A stretch of 64,000 nt of DNA from Agaricus subrufescens (lineage: Eukaryota > Basidiomycota > Agaricomycetes > Agaricales > Agaricaceae): the NCBI GenBank assembly GCA_029945375.1, contig CM057069.1, positions 1 through 64,000 on the forward strand, in the 5' to 3' direction. Made by a program: the position numbers and the translations under genes. The first letter of the stretch is position 1. Every line of letters starts with the position of its first letter. Positions 24,672 to 37,900 of the stretch are shown here, piece after piece. Under the pieces are notes generated by a model that did not search any database, was not told where the DNA came from, and saw nothing but the letters and a program-made list of their open reading frames with translations.

Positions 24672-27325
24672 ATGGCCCACCAGGCGCACGACACTGTGTC
24701 CCCTGTCGAGGGTGACAACACCGCTGCCAGCTCAATCGCGTCCTCAGCCCCCAATGGCCCTGACGAGATCAGCGATATACCTGTCGTTTCAGACACCTCA
24801 ACAGTGGATAAGGAGGGCTCGTCTTGGAAGTCGAGCTACAAGTCTGACTCTCCTCCTGCAGTCCAAAGACCGTATAAACCAGAGGAAGCCTTGGACGACA
24901 TTCCCGGTGTTGCCTTTGCGCTCGAGCACTTCCTATCGTCACACATGTTGGAGTCGGAGGAGTATTGCAATAAAATGGATGAAACAAAGTGCGTCACGAA
25001 TCGATTTCAACCATTTCTGTGTAACACTCCCACTAGGGAACGTCTTTATTTTGCCACTGGGTATGGGCTTATACAATGTGTTAAAGGCATAATGTCGTAC
25101 GAGGATGAAGTGCGTTGTTTCTTAAAGATGCGACACTCAGGTTGACCAAGCCCTTACTATAGGACCTTCTGGCAGGTATCCGGCATACCAAGCATGGCAA
25201 TCACATCGCCAGCGAACATCGCAAGAAGCAGGCATTTCTTGGCTCACGCCTAGCCGGTTATGTAGTATCCCATCTTAGCTCTGGTATTAACCACATCAAG
25301 AGCATGACTCCTGTCGAGCGACACGCGGAGCTTGTCTATGCGGAAAGCCTCTTCGAGAAGGTAAACTCCCTTTGTTCACAACACTTGCTAAGGCTCACTT
25401 ATTTCCCAGGCACTACTCGGAATCGTTTACTCTGGAGATTGGTTGGCATTCATAAAAGAAGCGTAAGGGCGTCTTCGTGAGACTCTGAACATACTAAAGA
25501 TTGATTCCAGGTTGAACATGCGGACCTTAATCGGGATTTACCGACAACTTGGCCACTTTTTGGATGTCGCGGACGCTGAAGCTGCTGCCGCAGGCAATGG
25601 ACCTATTGACAAAACAATCGACGTTCACTTTCGTTCAGGTGTCTATCTCGGCATTGGGATGAGCCACCTCATTCTGAGCCTTATGCCTGGAAAACTCATG
25701 ACATTTGTTGAATTGTTTGGGTACCATGGTGACCGTAAGCTCGGTTTGAAGGCTTTGATGAGGGCTGGAGGATGGACCCAAGATAGTGAAGAGCCCGAAA
25801 TTAATGCTAGTACGTCGATTTTTGAACTTGTCCTTATCAGCGACTCATCGTGGCCCCTAGAGGACGAAGGTGTACGACGTAGCATTTGTGACATGGCCCT
25901 CCTCATCTTTCATCTCGTTCTTTCAAGTTTCACATTCGATTGCATTGATATATCCGTAGCTGCCAAAGTTCTCAAATGGAATTTGAAGCGATACCCCAAT
26001 GGTTCGACCTTTGTTGCTCCGTCGCAGTATCCTTGTGTTAACGAGTTTTCAGGAGTTTTCTTTTTGTTTGGCGCCGGTCGCCTCGCATTATGTCAATCCC
26101 AACCTCAGCTGGCAGTTCATTATTACACCAAGGCGATGGAGTCTCAAACACAATATCGCAATCTGCATCATATATCCTTCTGGGAAATAGCCATTGCTAA
26201 TCTTGCCCTATGGAATATACCCGCTAGTTTAGATTGTTGGACTCACCTTAAGGCAGAAGCAACGGTGAGTAAAAGGCGTTTATAACCGCATATTAGCTGA
26301 CATAAAGGAACGTGCAGTGGTCGAAAGCTACTTATGCCTATGGAATGGCCGTCTGTCTGTTGGAAATAGGGAATGAAAAACAGAAAGATGAAGCTGCGAA
26401 GATCATGAAGAAAGTTCCGGAACTGCGACAGAGAATTGCCGGGAAGTCTATTCCACTCGAAGTAAGAAGCACCTTCATTTGGTTCAACAATGATTTCTGA
26501 GTCAGGTCGCAGAAACTTGTGGCTCGCAAAGCCCGTAAATTCTCACAACAAGGCAATCGACTAGCACTTCCAGCCCTCGAGTTATCATATATTTTCCTTG
26601 GCATTGCCCATGCACCTCGGGACGTGATCGTTAACAAGATGTTACCAGAGATAGAAAACGTATTGAGGAAACTAGATGCTTATAACTTAAATCCGAGAAA
26701 ATACGAAGGAGGTGGCTATTGGGATGACTATTGTTTAACGCATTTTCTTCAGGGTGTTTGTCTGCGTTATGTGGCGTACCCTGTCAGTCAGCTATACTTC
26801 TCTACACATATCTTTCTAAACCCTAGATTAGGACCCAGATGCCGTACTCGATCCAAATGAGGTTGTCAAAATTCCGAAGGAAGAAGCAATGAGTAAATCC
26901 GAGGAAGCGTTCCGACTTGTACTTGAAAATGGCCCGAGAATCGAACTCGACCATCATATTGTCTACTACACTCGTAAGTTTAATTACCTAAGGTATGAAC
27001 AATCAATGAGACGGAAGCCCCATTTAGACTACGAATTGGGTCGCTTGCTGGCTTGCCAAGGTCGCCACGATGCCGCTCGGAAGGAGTTTGAGCTTGTTAT
27101 ATCCGGAAAGTATCTTGAGGTCGGACCTTCGGGCAGAAAGGTGTGATATCAAGTGCTCTTCTTTGATTCGAGACTAACTTTTGGTTCTTATGATAGGGAA
27201 AATACAGCATGGAGGTATGGTAAATGTTGCTCTTCCTTGTGAAATGCCCTGACTATGCTTTCTAGAATGCTTTGCACATGCGATGTCATGCTGCTCTAGA
27301 TGCAATTCATCAGAAACGTCTATAA
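24672..27325 (+). CDS. IML2/TTC39-family tetratricopeptide-like protein
   Basis: The start ATG at 24672 (MAHQAHDTVSPVEGD) opens an exon chain joined in phase by short introns to CAGAAACGTCTATAA, ending at 27325. The disordered N-terminus is followed by YKPEEALDDIPGVAFALEHF, the motif of the IML2/TTC39 domain (DUF3808). Then come SYEDEDLLAGIRHTKHGNHI, ERHAELVYAESLFEKALLGI, SGVYLGIGMSHLILSLMPGK and LFGYHGDRKLGLKALMRAGG. TPR-like helices continue to LDHHIVYYTHYELGRLLACQ, and an 18-nt exon (27197-27214, GKYSME) precedes the last exon (NALHMRCHAALDAIHQKRL). Length is about 640-650 residues, usual for the family. Yeast Iml2 acts in lipid-droplet-linked clearance of protein inclusions. All parts look intact. 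Confidence 0.88.
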
Positions 27326-27768
27326 AGTTTATAACTTACTTCGATTGCTTTTTTTGTTTGTGTGCTTATCTGTGGTACTCCATGGTTTGTATTGTCGTTC
27401 AGTCTTCTGTGACATTGCATGTGTATATACATTGATATCTATTGTTACTTAATGCTTGTCATCATGAAGGTATTTGTTAATACTAACATGAATCGGAGCC
27501 AATCCTTCGCACTTTTTTGGATTCCAATCACATCCTCGACATTATCCCAAAAATGGTATCCATTTATTTGTTTATCCACTATCGTACCGGTCACAGTTTA
27601 CTACCTATATAACCGGGTCGAAGCTGATGTTTCACGAGACGGGTAGAGGTAGCAAGCGAGATCGCTCAATTTTTGCGGTTCAGGTCTCCTATGAGAAGTA
27701 TGACATAGGTCATTAAAATGCGTGCCATCATCTACATAATACTGCATCTATGATGTATGACTTGAATT
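27326..27768. other. Convergent 3' region
   Basis: About 440 bp between the ends of two convergent genes (IML2-like on plus, MFS on minus). AT-rich; no gene seen. Confidence 0.6.
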
Positions 27769-29770
27769 TCAAACAGCGAATTTTGACTTCTTGCGCAACC
27801 GAGGCCCAATGCGTGCGAATATAAAACTATTCCGCCACAAATTAATCAGTATAACGTATACAACGTTAAATACAGTAGTACACTCACGGAAACGGTGCCA
27901 TGATAGCGGTTAGACCTGCCATGAGAGCTGTTGCACCGACAGTGCCGAGTCTTGTGTACAGTGATCCTGCAAACAACGGAAAGACAGCTGCGAAGGTGGA
28001 TCTCAAAGCACTGTTTGCAGCCATCGCAGAGGCAGCAATGGGTCTGTATGTCGTTACGAGGTAGGTGAATGTCGATGTAAACACAAAATATATTCCGCCG
28101 CCAAATGGGACAGAGGCCAAGACTGGGACAATCCAATGGACCGCTGGATATGTTGTAAAAGCCAGCCAGAACAAACCTACCCGGAACTTGAGAAATGGGT
28201 TTGATTGCTTCGCATATCGCTTACCAAGAGATACACAGACACCTCCCACCTGTCCCATATATAGTCTTACCTCCGGGGGAAGGACTCCCCCGTTTTCTTT
28301 TGAGACTCTGAGATAGTACCTATGCGACAGGTAAATATTCCAAGTTATCGTTTGATAACGCAGGCGTACTTGTTCCAATATGGTTGTGTTGCTAGGCCAA
28401 TAAGCATGCCTACCCCAATCCCTAGAAATCCAAGTCCAGTTTCCTGAATGTTGAACCCGTGGCCTCCCTGGAATATGATAGGGAACACTTGAAAAGCCAA
28501 ATAAAGGATGCCCAAGATGAGTGCGTTCCTGGTCGTCCGAGTTAATGATGCTTCAATAAAAGCAAATAAGCATACCATGCGTCCAGAAGTAATGCCATCG
28601 TGTCGGAAAGTAGAAGTCCTGGTCTCGCTTGAGTACATCAGCTCCCACAAGGACCAGGTATACTTACTAAACGGCGTATAGCAGCTAAATGTCACTGCCT
28701 TAGCTACATGTTTTAGAGTTTGCATCTTTGTTTCCGATGGAAGGCGGATGTTTTGACGTGAAAGTTTAGCTTTGTTCAGGATTGGGATGTGTGTCTCCGG
28801 TATGAACTGGTTTGCAGTGAGTACGCTAGAATGAAGGGGGCCGCATAAGTAACTCACGAGAAAGATGGCGATAAGTTGACCGAAGGACCACATGAGAACT
28901 ATATAGTATGTCCAACGCCAGCTGAGATGCTATCAAACTCGTTAAGTGCGGTGCCCGTGTTCGGGGGACTCAATATACCTGGTTGATAAAGCTAGGGATA
29001 GGTTACGATCGGTAGTTAGATATAAGGGTATGGCATACCCACTAACAACGGGCCCAACTACGGGGCCCAAAAAAGGACTGATCGTGTAAAACGCCATGGG
29101 ACTACAAAATTCGATATTAGTTGACATCCAAGTGGTGTGTTTTGTCCCCACCCACGTAGCAACAGTGGCATCAGAAAACATGTCGCTGATACTTCCCCCA
29201 GGAACGCTCATGAAAGCAGCCCCACAGATACCTGTGATGAATCTAAAAGTGAGGAATACACCTGGAAAACAATGTAAGTATTACGTCAACACATGAATTA
29301 AGCTCAGGTCGTACCGAGATTTGGGGCGAATGCGACCGGCCACGAAAAAGTAAAGAATAATGAATACGATAAACGATATACAGGATTTCTCCCATAAATT
29401 TCTGATAGAGGGCCGAGAATAAGGGGTCCTAATCCTAATCCTAATACGTATAAACTGATTGATAGCACGGAAACTGTGTGTCCAACATGGTAATCCGCGG
29501 AAATGCCATCTTCAGTAAACGCCGCCTAAACAAGTGTCAATTTATCCTAGAAGCCCAAAGTCCCAAATCCAGAGAGCGTCATCGTACCATAGAGGAAGTA
29601 GCTGTTACACATAGGGAAGAGGAGCTAATCACAAAGACTGCCAGCCATTTTCTCCAAGTCGGAAGTTGTTGAGGATGTTCGTTTCGTTTAAGGACACTGA
29701 AGGAAGTGGAATGATCTTGTGAGAGGTCATTACCAGATTCCTTTTCGTGATCTGCGGCTGGCAGGGACAT
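27769..29770 (-). CDS. MFS drug/polyamine-type transporter (DHA1 family)
   Basis: The start is the ATG of MSLPAADHEKESGNDLSQD (29770). About a dozen exons join in phase. Key blocks: SWRKW-like TM1 (LPTWRKWLAVFVISSSSLCV), AAFTEDGISADYHV, the motif-A region LGPLILGPLSEIYGRNPVYR, FITGICGAAFMSVPGGSISD, SPFLGPVVGPVVSGFINQHL, SWRWTYYIVLMW, FIPETHIPILNKAKL, GFLGIGVGMLIGLATQPYWN, and GGGIYFVFTSTFTYLVTTYRP. The last exon gives FIFARIGPRLRKKSKFAV and stops at 27769. The arrangement and motifs fit the 12-TM proton antiporters of the DHA1 family (Tpo1/Flr1-like) in the plasma membrane, exporting drugs or polyamines. Substrate cannot be read from sequence. Reading ATPMAFYT across one intron requires the donor GTGGGT. 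No break was found. Confidence 0.9.
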
Positions 29771-32045
29771 ATGAGCTCTAAGAGCACGAGGCCACTTGGA
29801 CGAACACAAGATAGGATGGGGAAGAAAGGTGTGCCGCAGCTGATTACAAAGGAAGGGCTAATCGTCATTGCAGTATTGATCAGCTCGGCTGACCAGGATT
29901 ATATGTTTGTCACTGATTTCGGCACGAATCAAAATAATACATGATCATGAGAACAAAGGGAACAAATACATAAATATCAAGGCATATTCTACTAGAGGTG
30001 TGATATTGTTGACTTATAATCTTCTCTCAGGAAAAGACGTATATCTTCATTACTTAAACAAAATATAATCTCAGGAGCACACCTTGTTATAAAAGACAAA
30101 ACAAATGACCCCACCCCAAACTCCATTCCCTATGCTCCGACCCGTTGGTCAGAGAGTATTGCAGCTGGATGCGAAACAGAATATTGCCGGAGAAATGCAC
30201 ATAACGACGAATGAATCCAATGTGAAGGTGTAAAAGAGAGAAGGGCAGTTTGCAAGTCAATACCCGGACTATAATGCCAGGTGCGATAGTGTATTATTAT
30301 TAAGCATGGGAAAGACCGAGAGTGGTAGGAAAGATTTGACTGTAAGGAATTTGCCGCACTCTAAGCCAGCAGCACTTATTGATACCCGGATTCAAATTCT
30401 AACTAAACACACAATAGAGGATCCCCGCTGACGGATGATCAAAATTATTTGTAAGTGGATCTTGACAGACAAGACACCGAGATTTATTGTAATGATAACA
30501 CTTTCGTTATAGGAAGTCTCATCTTTCCCGAAGTTGAATAAAGCCAGCCAACACTTGTTTAATCAATACAAGAAAACATAGCCAGGAAGTGGTTGGGGCT
30601 ACGTTGTAGCGGCACTGTAACAACTCGTTACTCGGAATGCTACTATACTTATTACGCGGAATGCTGGTGCCTGTGGATGAAGCACTGAAGTTCGGATCCC
30701 TATAACATTGATACCCGTCCCTATCCAAATGGAGTCTATGGGAATACACGATTACACTGGGACGCCACCTCCCTGGCTTAATTAGGCTCTCTCGTAGACC
30801 ATTGTTTTGAACCCCGTTCAAACCGTTCAATTCTCAATGCAGCCTGATTTTAATGCTACAACGATTAGTGGATCCGGTGAATTGACCTAGTGTGTGAAGT
30901 ATAGTAGGGTGGCCTGACGTTTTGCGAACTTGTCACTTTGAGGATAGTTTGATAGGTTAGCCTCCATTCGGGCTACCGCCTCATAAACCCTATATTTTCA
31001 CCGATTCCAAGTTCGGGGATAAAAGAAAGCCCGCTCACTAGTAGCTCTGTCGTTACATTGAGAAACTATACAAACATCTGAAGTCCGGTTGTTAGTAAAG
31101 TGGGCCTATCATATATGTGTCTTTGTTCAGTCATGTTCGGTACTGGCGGAATGATATTTTTGAAATGACGTAGATGCTATTGCGACTTTGGGTAGTTCAA
31201 TGGTAGACAGGATTGGCCAAATTACAAGACTGAGATCTACTAGTTGCGTTCACATTACTGGATTCAACTATGTACTGTGTAGTTTTCGAGACAACCAAGT
31301 AATGGTGAATTACTAGGAAGTGTCTTGAATCGACCTGTTCTAAGGACAATACACGCATTCAACGCCATAAGCGATGTATTGCTCCTCCAGATACAGTCAC
31401 TCACCCCGAAAGTCAGCGCTGTAGAGTACTTGGGCTAATAGGTCATTCCCTGGCTGCATGATTACACACAATAGGAAAAAAAAACTTCCCGCCTTTCCAT
31501 TAAAACCAGAAATAGTGTAAGTGTGCGCTTACAGTGATATGACCTTTTTGATCTAGCGATTACTCGGTCGATTAGAGCAGCTTACTCACTCAACAGTCAC
31601 TGATTACGCTCAGTCTCCCTAGCTGTATCTTACGATCAAAAGTGGACATCTTCTGCCATGACCTGGGATCAGGATTCCTCAGGATTCCCATGCCACAAGT
31701 CATTTTTGTGGAGTATCTGAGAAGTTGCCTCCTGTGCTTATTAGTGAGGCGCAGGGTGTCTCAATTTTGACGTGAAGTTGCCAATACCTCGGTCACTTGT
31801 CGATGATATCGGGCGGTTGTCTTGAGAAGGGTCCAGCATCAGATGTGCTCCGATTTCGACGCTATGGAAATTAAGCAATAGATCAGCGTTTGATTGTAGA
31901 TCATACACCGTAGATCCGGATATATTTTGACCTCCGCCCTTAGGCATTCATATCACACACCGATGAGATAAAAAGTAGAGGAGTTAATAGAAGAGTAGCA
32001 GTTGGATAAACGGTACAAGCCTAAATGTTAAAAATAGATTCCACG
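29771..32045. other. Gene-poor interval
   Basis: About 2.3 kb between two minus-strand genes. The only frame of note, 31741-31947 (-), has no recognisable motif and no splice partner I could find. I see nothing else. Confidence 0.5.
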
Positions 32046-32922
32046 TCATGGCTTCCAGGAGTGTAAACCGATATCCGCCCGTCCAAATGGGAATTTGCCA
32101 TTCCATGCTTTCACGTCTTTTTTACTCTCTGATACTGTTTGTTTCAGTTTCTCAGTGGCTTCACGAATGACGGAAATGTTGTCCATAGGGCTACTAGCGA
32201 CTTCTTCTTTCGTGCTCTATTGGATAGGTCCGTCGAATCGGTATCAAGACGAGTTATTCATAGCTACTACATACCTGAATGGCTTGACTGATGTCATTAT
32301 CGATGACAGCTAGAAGATCAGCCATTTCACCCCGCTCCTTCCATCGTGCTCCGATAGTTGCCCGCACGATAGCGGTGAGTAGGGGAAGACTAGAGGAACC
32401 CATGCCCACACCGTAGAGTTTGCGCGTTCTGGAGAGAAGTTCGTACAGCGAAGGCGTAGGTGTGTAGAGTCCATCCTCCATCTGCTGAAGTAAGGGAGCA
32501 GAAAGCAGCTGGGGAGTATTGTCCGGTCTACGGAGTCGGGTACGCGCACAAGCTTTATAGGTCTGCGTTAACGAACTAGGGTTTGTGGCTAGCACGTTTC
32601 GCGTGATGGCACGTAGACTGAAAACGTTGTAGGGACATTGACTACCGACCAGAAGACTTTAGAATGCTCACTCTTCTACACTCGCATTTGCGATAAAGGT
32701 ATCGAGCATAAGGTTCCTGTGGGAGAGATTCAGCCCGCAAGGCAGAGGCAAGGCAGAGGGACGATATGATGAGTGCACCCACACATGTCCCAAAACTGGG
32801 GCAGACGGAGAAACCAACTTTGAGGGTGCAGGCATAGAGTAATGGTGTAATTATGTATATGTACGAGAACGCGGGGAAGAGAAGCGTAGTGCGATGAGAG
32901 AAGACGTGGTACAAGCAGGCAT
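32046..32922 (-). CDS. Conserved-looking protein of unknown function (5' end uncertain)
   Basis: Exons fit as NLMLDTFIANASVED (from about 32727), then LRAITRNVLATNPSSLTQTY..MADLLAVIDNDISQAIQ, then STKEEVASSPMDNISVIREA..GKFPFGRADIGLHSWKP, with a stop at 32046. Intron borders GTGAGC..TTTCAG and GTATGT..AATAG are clear. The start is not settled: an ATG near 32922 (MPACTTSSLIALRFS) is attractive but its exon did not join in phase, and the first exon may begin inside 32727. The protein is small, mostly helical, hydrophilic at the C-terminus, with no membrane segment in the supported part. I do not recognise the family. It is transcribed away from the aldo-keto reductase at 33141, so the two genes may share a promoter. 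Confidence 0.55.
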
Positions 32923-33140
32923 TTTATAGAACGCAAGAGAAGATCAATTATCAGGGTCGTCGCGCCTGATCTAGATCCGACATCTCCGGTCAATTTCGGT
33001 TCGTTGTATGACCTGGGATGGACCGAGTCGAACCAGGTTGGCCCACTCGTTATTTTGCTTTACGTTCATCTCCTTCAGAAATCCGGTTTCCTATAAATCA
33101 ATGAACACATTACCTGCAAATAATCTCGACCATCTCAACT
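32923..33140. promoter_or_regulatory. Shared divergent upstream region
   Basis: About 220 bp separate the likely start regions of the minus-strand unknown gene and the plus-strand aldo-keto reductase, so it must hold both promoters. TATAAATCA at about 33091 lies about 50 bp before the reductase ATG. No specific operator was identified. Confidence 0.45.
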
Positions 33141-34704
33141 ATGTCCTCTTCCATCCCCCCTCCTCGTGAATTCTCCCGCTTGGGTCAAGTCACCGTGCCT
33201 CGCCTATGGACAGGACTATGGCAGCTCTCTTCCTCTGCATGGGGTTCCGCCGACCTCGACGACATCAAGAAAAGTATGAGAAAGCTTGTGGACAGCGAAT
33301 ACTATTTTTTTGGTACTTGATTCACTTTGTTCTGGGAATATGATGCTGACTATTCACCCAGACATGGTGAGATGCTCCCTCTGTTGAGATATTTGAATAA
33401 CTCACGATTCCTGTGGGTGCCTTTTGTGGTACTCGTAGGGTAAGTCACTTTAGATGGAAACAACCCATAACTTTCATACAAGAACTGATCCCTTCGTGCT
33501 AGCGGACCATTATGGGCCGGCGGAGAGTATCGTTGTGAGTGCCTTGAAAACATCTGTCAGGAATGAGACTGAGCGTTTGACGCATTGTAGGGCCAGTTTT
33601 CTCGTGAACTGCCAGATCCTAGTAAACTTTTTATCGCCACCAAGTGGTGTGTCTTTCAGAGATGCATTCCTACACGCGAAGTCGTGTTGGAAGCCGTGAA
33701 AGGTCGATTGAGAGGGTTACAAACGAGATGTATTGATCTTCTTCAGGTAAATATAATCTCCGACCCAAATCGCACAGCTTCTCATTGCCGAAAGTTCCAT
33801 TGGCAAGACTACAATGACAAGGCGTACCTTGATGCCTTATATCACCTTCAGTGCCTGCAGCTGGAGGGGTATATCGCCAACATTGGTCTTTGTAATTTTG
33901 ACGCGAAACACGTAGATGAGATCTGTACTCAACTTGGGTCAGGCGCTATTGTTTCCAATCAGGTTCAAGTAAAAATTTCGAATTCCGCTAGCTTCGCTCA
34001 CTGCCTAATTGATTTACTTTGACAGTTCTCTATCATTGACACACGCCCGCTCCATGGAATGGGCGATGTATGCATGAAGCACGGCGTCAAACTTCTCACC
34101 TATGGCACATTGGTATCTTCCCATGCCTGGTCCAGATTTGAGGAATTCTGATTTCGGTTTGATATCCTAGTGTGGAAATTTCTTGAGTGATCAGTGGTTG
34201 GGGAAACCGAGCCCCGATCCATATGGTGAAGAAGTTGTGTTAACACCTTCTCAACGCAAGGTGACTAATGTTTCTGAGCTGATGATCTCAATACCAACTC
34301 CCTGTTGTCCTCACCTCAATTCCTAGTATCTCGATATGATATTAATATCATGGGGCTCATGGGAGCTCTTCCAATCACTGCTGCGGGTACTACGATTGAT
34401 TGGCGACCGTCATGGGGGGCTGAGCATAGCGAACGTCGCCACACGATGGGTTCTCGACCACCCGTATGTGGGTGGCGTCCTGATTGGTGCGGATTTTTTC
34501 TCATTACCTAGAGTTCCAAAATCGAGCCAACTTGTTTCAGGCGCACGGCTTGGAATTACAGAACATTTCACCGACAATGCGAAGGTATTCACTTTCAGCC
34601 TTACTCCGCAAGATCGCGCGGATATCGAGGAGATCCTTGCATGTTCTAATAGTGGGAACTTAATCACCACGATTGGCGACTGCGGGGCTGAGTATCGATT
34701 ATGA
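33141..34704 (+). CDS. Aldo-keto reductase
   Basis: MSSSIPPPREFSRLGQVTVP starts at 33141. The chain runs through KKSMRKLVDSEYYFF, DMADHYGPAESIV, SKLFIATKWCVFQ, LLQFHWQDYNDKAYLDAL, YIANIGLCNFDAKHVDEIC, GAIVSNQVQFSIID, YGTLCGNFLSDQWLGKP, ATRWVLDHPYVGGVLIGARL, and ends TTIGDCGAEYRL. The AKR catalytic tetrad can be placed: Asp and Tyr in DMADHYG (D-x4-Y), Lys in ATKW, His in FHW. These enzymes reduce carbonyls with NADPH in the cytosol. The Asp region is built from very small exons: after exon 1 (33141-33312) come ACATG (33362-33366) and then a single G (33439) before 33503. A single intron 33313-33502 would also stay in frame but would delete the catalytic Asp-Met. Substrate unknown. Confidence 0.88.
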
Positions 34705-34924
34705 GCATCCAATCTTCCTGAGAAATCGTCAACTTGCACACATCCTTTCCCGTAGTCGTGTTATTGAGGATTTAAATTGTAGAATTAATACAATTGCGTG
34801 CTAAATTAATAATCCATGTATGAATGATGAAGTGTGATAAGAATCAGAAGGATACATCAGAAGTCACTGTTGAGCAGTAGTTTAAGCTGGAATCCTGTAT
34901 ACGCCTGTTATCTCGTGTACGTGA

Positions 34925-37900
34925 TTATAACTTACTCGGGGAATTCTGCGAAAAAAAAGTTTGTGGGAGCCGCTGAATTGGCTGCAGTTTACGCTTAAGG
35001 TCTCGCAGAATCGTCGTTTTTGGATGCCAATCTCTGAATGCATCACGCAACTCGGCGACTTCCCGGGCGAAGAAGTGTGCAACATGCTCATTCGCGATAA
35101 CATCTCGCAGCGCCCACGGTATCTATAGTTGATGAGATGACTGTTTGCACGCAAATCATGAAGCAACATCATACCTCGTAGTCATTCTGTTCATGGCTAG
35201 CATTGAATGGTTCCAAATTTACCTCCGGTTGATCCGTGTGTCCATCGTTTGTCAAAAAGAGGTACTTGACAGCTAGGCTGTCGGTAAAGAAAAGTTGAGA
35301 ACATCAATGCCATCATGGACGGAACATAACAGGAACCGTGACGTACGAATATGTAGCAATTTCTTCATAAGCTGTCGAATGTCCAACGCCGCTCAAGGAA
35401 CCTGCTGTGGCTTCTGATAGATGTGCAAGTAATCCACTGTCGCTGATTCCCGAGTTCAATATTCGGAGTAAGAGAACCAATAACTTCGACAAGAAGTCTG
35501 AGGAGCTTCCGAGCACAAGATCATTAGATCCGATTCATCACTTATCTGATGATTTTGAAAAGGCTTACTGATACGCAGCACCATCAATGTACAGAGCCCG
35601 TAAGATCAAGGGATGTGAGACAGCAGTGAATAACCCCGAATAGATGGGCACTACTTGATCGTTCAACGAGGCAACGTACACCATCTTCACCTAATATTGT
35701 CAAGCGAAAACGATGAATGATGAGCTGAGATCTCGCCTCGTTTCGACTTACCCGATTATCTAAGACGTGACGTAAGGCATTGACATATGATTTGGACACT
35801 GCACTCTCGGTATTCTGGTAATTTGTTAGTCATAATTCATCATAAATCGTTTTTCTGACCTGAAACTCAAAAAGCTCTCGGGCAGCGACAGACTCGAAGT
35901 ACTGCACAGCAATACATGTGACCGCAGAATGATCTCAGTTCAATATTTAGCACTCGGAGAATTGACACACACCTGAATGTAAGGCTGGAAGAAGGTACTA
36001 GTGCTGAGATAACGAAGCGGTCCGAGATGTATCCCGCACAAAGAAAGACAACAAACACGCTGAGGCTTCGATATCAAAGTCCCAGCCTCCAAACCATCTG
36101 CTGATGTACAGATATGCCCATCACGAATGAGGCAGTTCAAAAGATGAGTCGAAACCACCGAGCCCTGTGAATGGGTGGCTACAAAAACCGCATCTGCAGC
36201 GTGAAGATCATTCATCCATTCTTGATTTGCTGTCAGGTTGCTGTACAGCCTAGTTATCAGGGTCAATCAGATGCTCAGTCGAAACCTCCTTGATTAACTC
36301 ACTTTTCGACACGGCGCTGTATAGTCCCTTCACCTTCGAGTGGAATGCGGGTAATCTTTTCTAGAGAGACATTGTAATCTCTTTGGAAATTTTCTAATGC
36401 CTGGACCATCATATTCACAAACTTGTCGCTGGTTCCTGTGGGCTGAGTAAGATGCGATCCAAGGGTAATCAGTACCAACAATAAACCAGATCGGTTGCGA
36501 CCACGCACCTCCCCCAGGACCGTACGGACGACCGCACCTGCATCAGAATCTATTATTGACATCTAGTGCATAATGTTTTGTCGGGGATACGTACCGGGGA
36601 ACCATCCGTGAACTCCAATGACAACTACACGCCGACAACCACGAAGCGTATTGTTGATATCGTATCCTTCCCCGGAGCTAAACGTTCTCTCCTGGTTGAC
36701 ATCCTGACTGTCTGTGACGAAACACCCAGCGGCTTTTTTACCCGCTCGATCCGGATCTTGAGACACTGGGGCTGGATGCCTTAAACGGTCCTGAGTGGGT
36801 TGCACGATATCCCATGAGCGAGGTAATTGCTTCCCGAAATTCTGATATTTCTCTCGTTGCTCTTTCTCGAGCGAGCTGATTTGGCCGTGATGTTCACCAC
36901 TTACACCACTACTTAGTTTACCCTTGTTGCCCGAGCCTATACTTGTTCCGGCACCATCCCTCGAAAATAGCATACCACTGACGAACCCCACCGCGCGGTC
37001 CAGTAATTTTCCACTACTTCGCTCGTGACCTTGTGGCTTGATTTCCGGCGACAGAGGGACCATACTCCGCGGAGGCAAATGAAAAGTATCTTCCCATGTC
37101 GGTAAAACCATGTTCGGGGGGGAATGCACTTTTTTCAGTGGTGCTGATGATGGGACCGGAGATGCAGTGCGCTTTACACCCTTAGCGTCTCCAGTGGCAG
37201 TAACCGGCACTGATGACACTGAACCCGACGAGATCGAAGGCACCGGAATAAAATTTGTCGGACCGGAAAGTGCACACTGCTGTCCTTTTGAAGTAGGAGC
37301 AGAATCGGATTGAAGGCTCGGTTCCACAGAGTCATCAAATTTGGTAGCAGAATGCGCGGTAGGCGATGACTGTTGTGACGTATTAGCATTCCGTTTCTGA
37401 ACAGTTTTAATGTTATCCAGTGCAGTGGAGCTTCTAGCTGCAGCCGCGCTCCCCGACTTTCTCTCGTTCCCCATATCTTTGATTCCCTCACCACCACTCA
37501 TATCTAATTTCCGACTATGCTCATGATCACTCTCGGTCGTCTCGCCCGCACTCTTCGAATCCTCATCAGAATCTACTTCCATAATCTCCATCCCATTCTC
37601 ATCACGGTTCACAACCTCCACATCCCCGGAGACGGCCGAACCAGTATAACCGAGCTTCTTAACGACTAACTTTCTTGAACTGAAAAATGAAGCCCAACCT
37701 GAACGATACGCGGTGATACTTTGTTCAATTGGATTTGTCACTTCGTGGGAAGGCGAAAATACCTCCGGTTGGAGATTCGAAGACTGATGACCGGTAGCTC
37801 CTTTTGCCGTGTCTGACGTTTCTGAGTCTTTCTCCAAGGATGTAACACATTGACCGAAACCTAAAGCTTGGGTTTCATCGTCGTCTACGCCACTGTAATT

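Noticed and set aside
27846..28136. Antisense-looking frame over the 3' end of the MFS gene
   Set aside because: Out-of-frame shadow of the transporter exon, whose real frame reaches FAV-stop at 27769.
33454..33699. Second Met (METTHNFHTRTDPF..) as start of the reductase
   Set aside because: It lies inside an intron. The upstream exon 33141-33312 carries the conserved AKR N-terminus and joins in phase.
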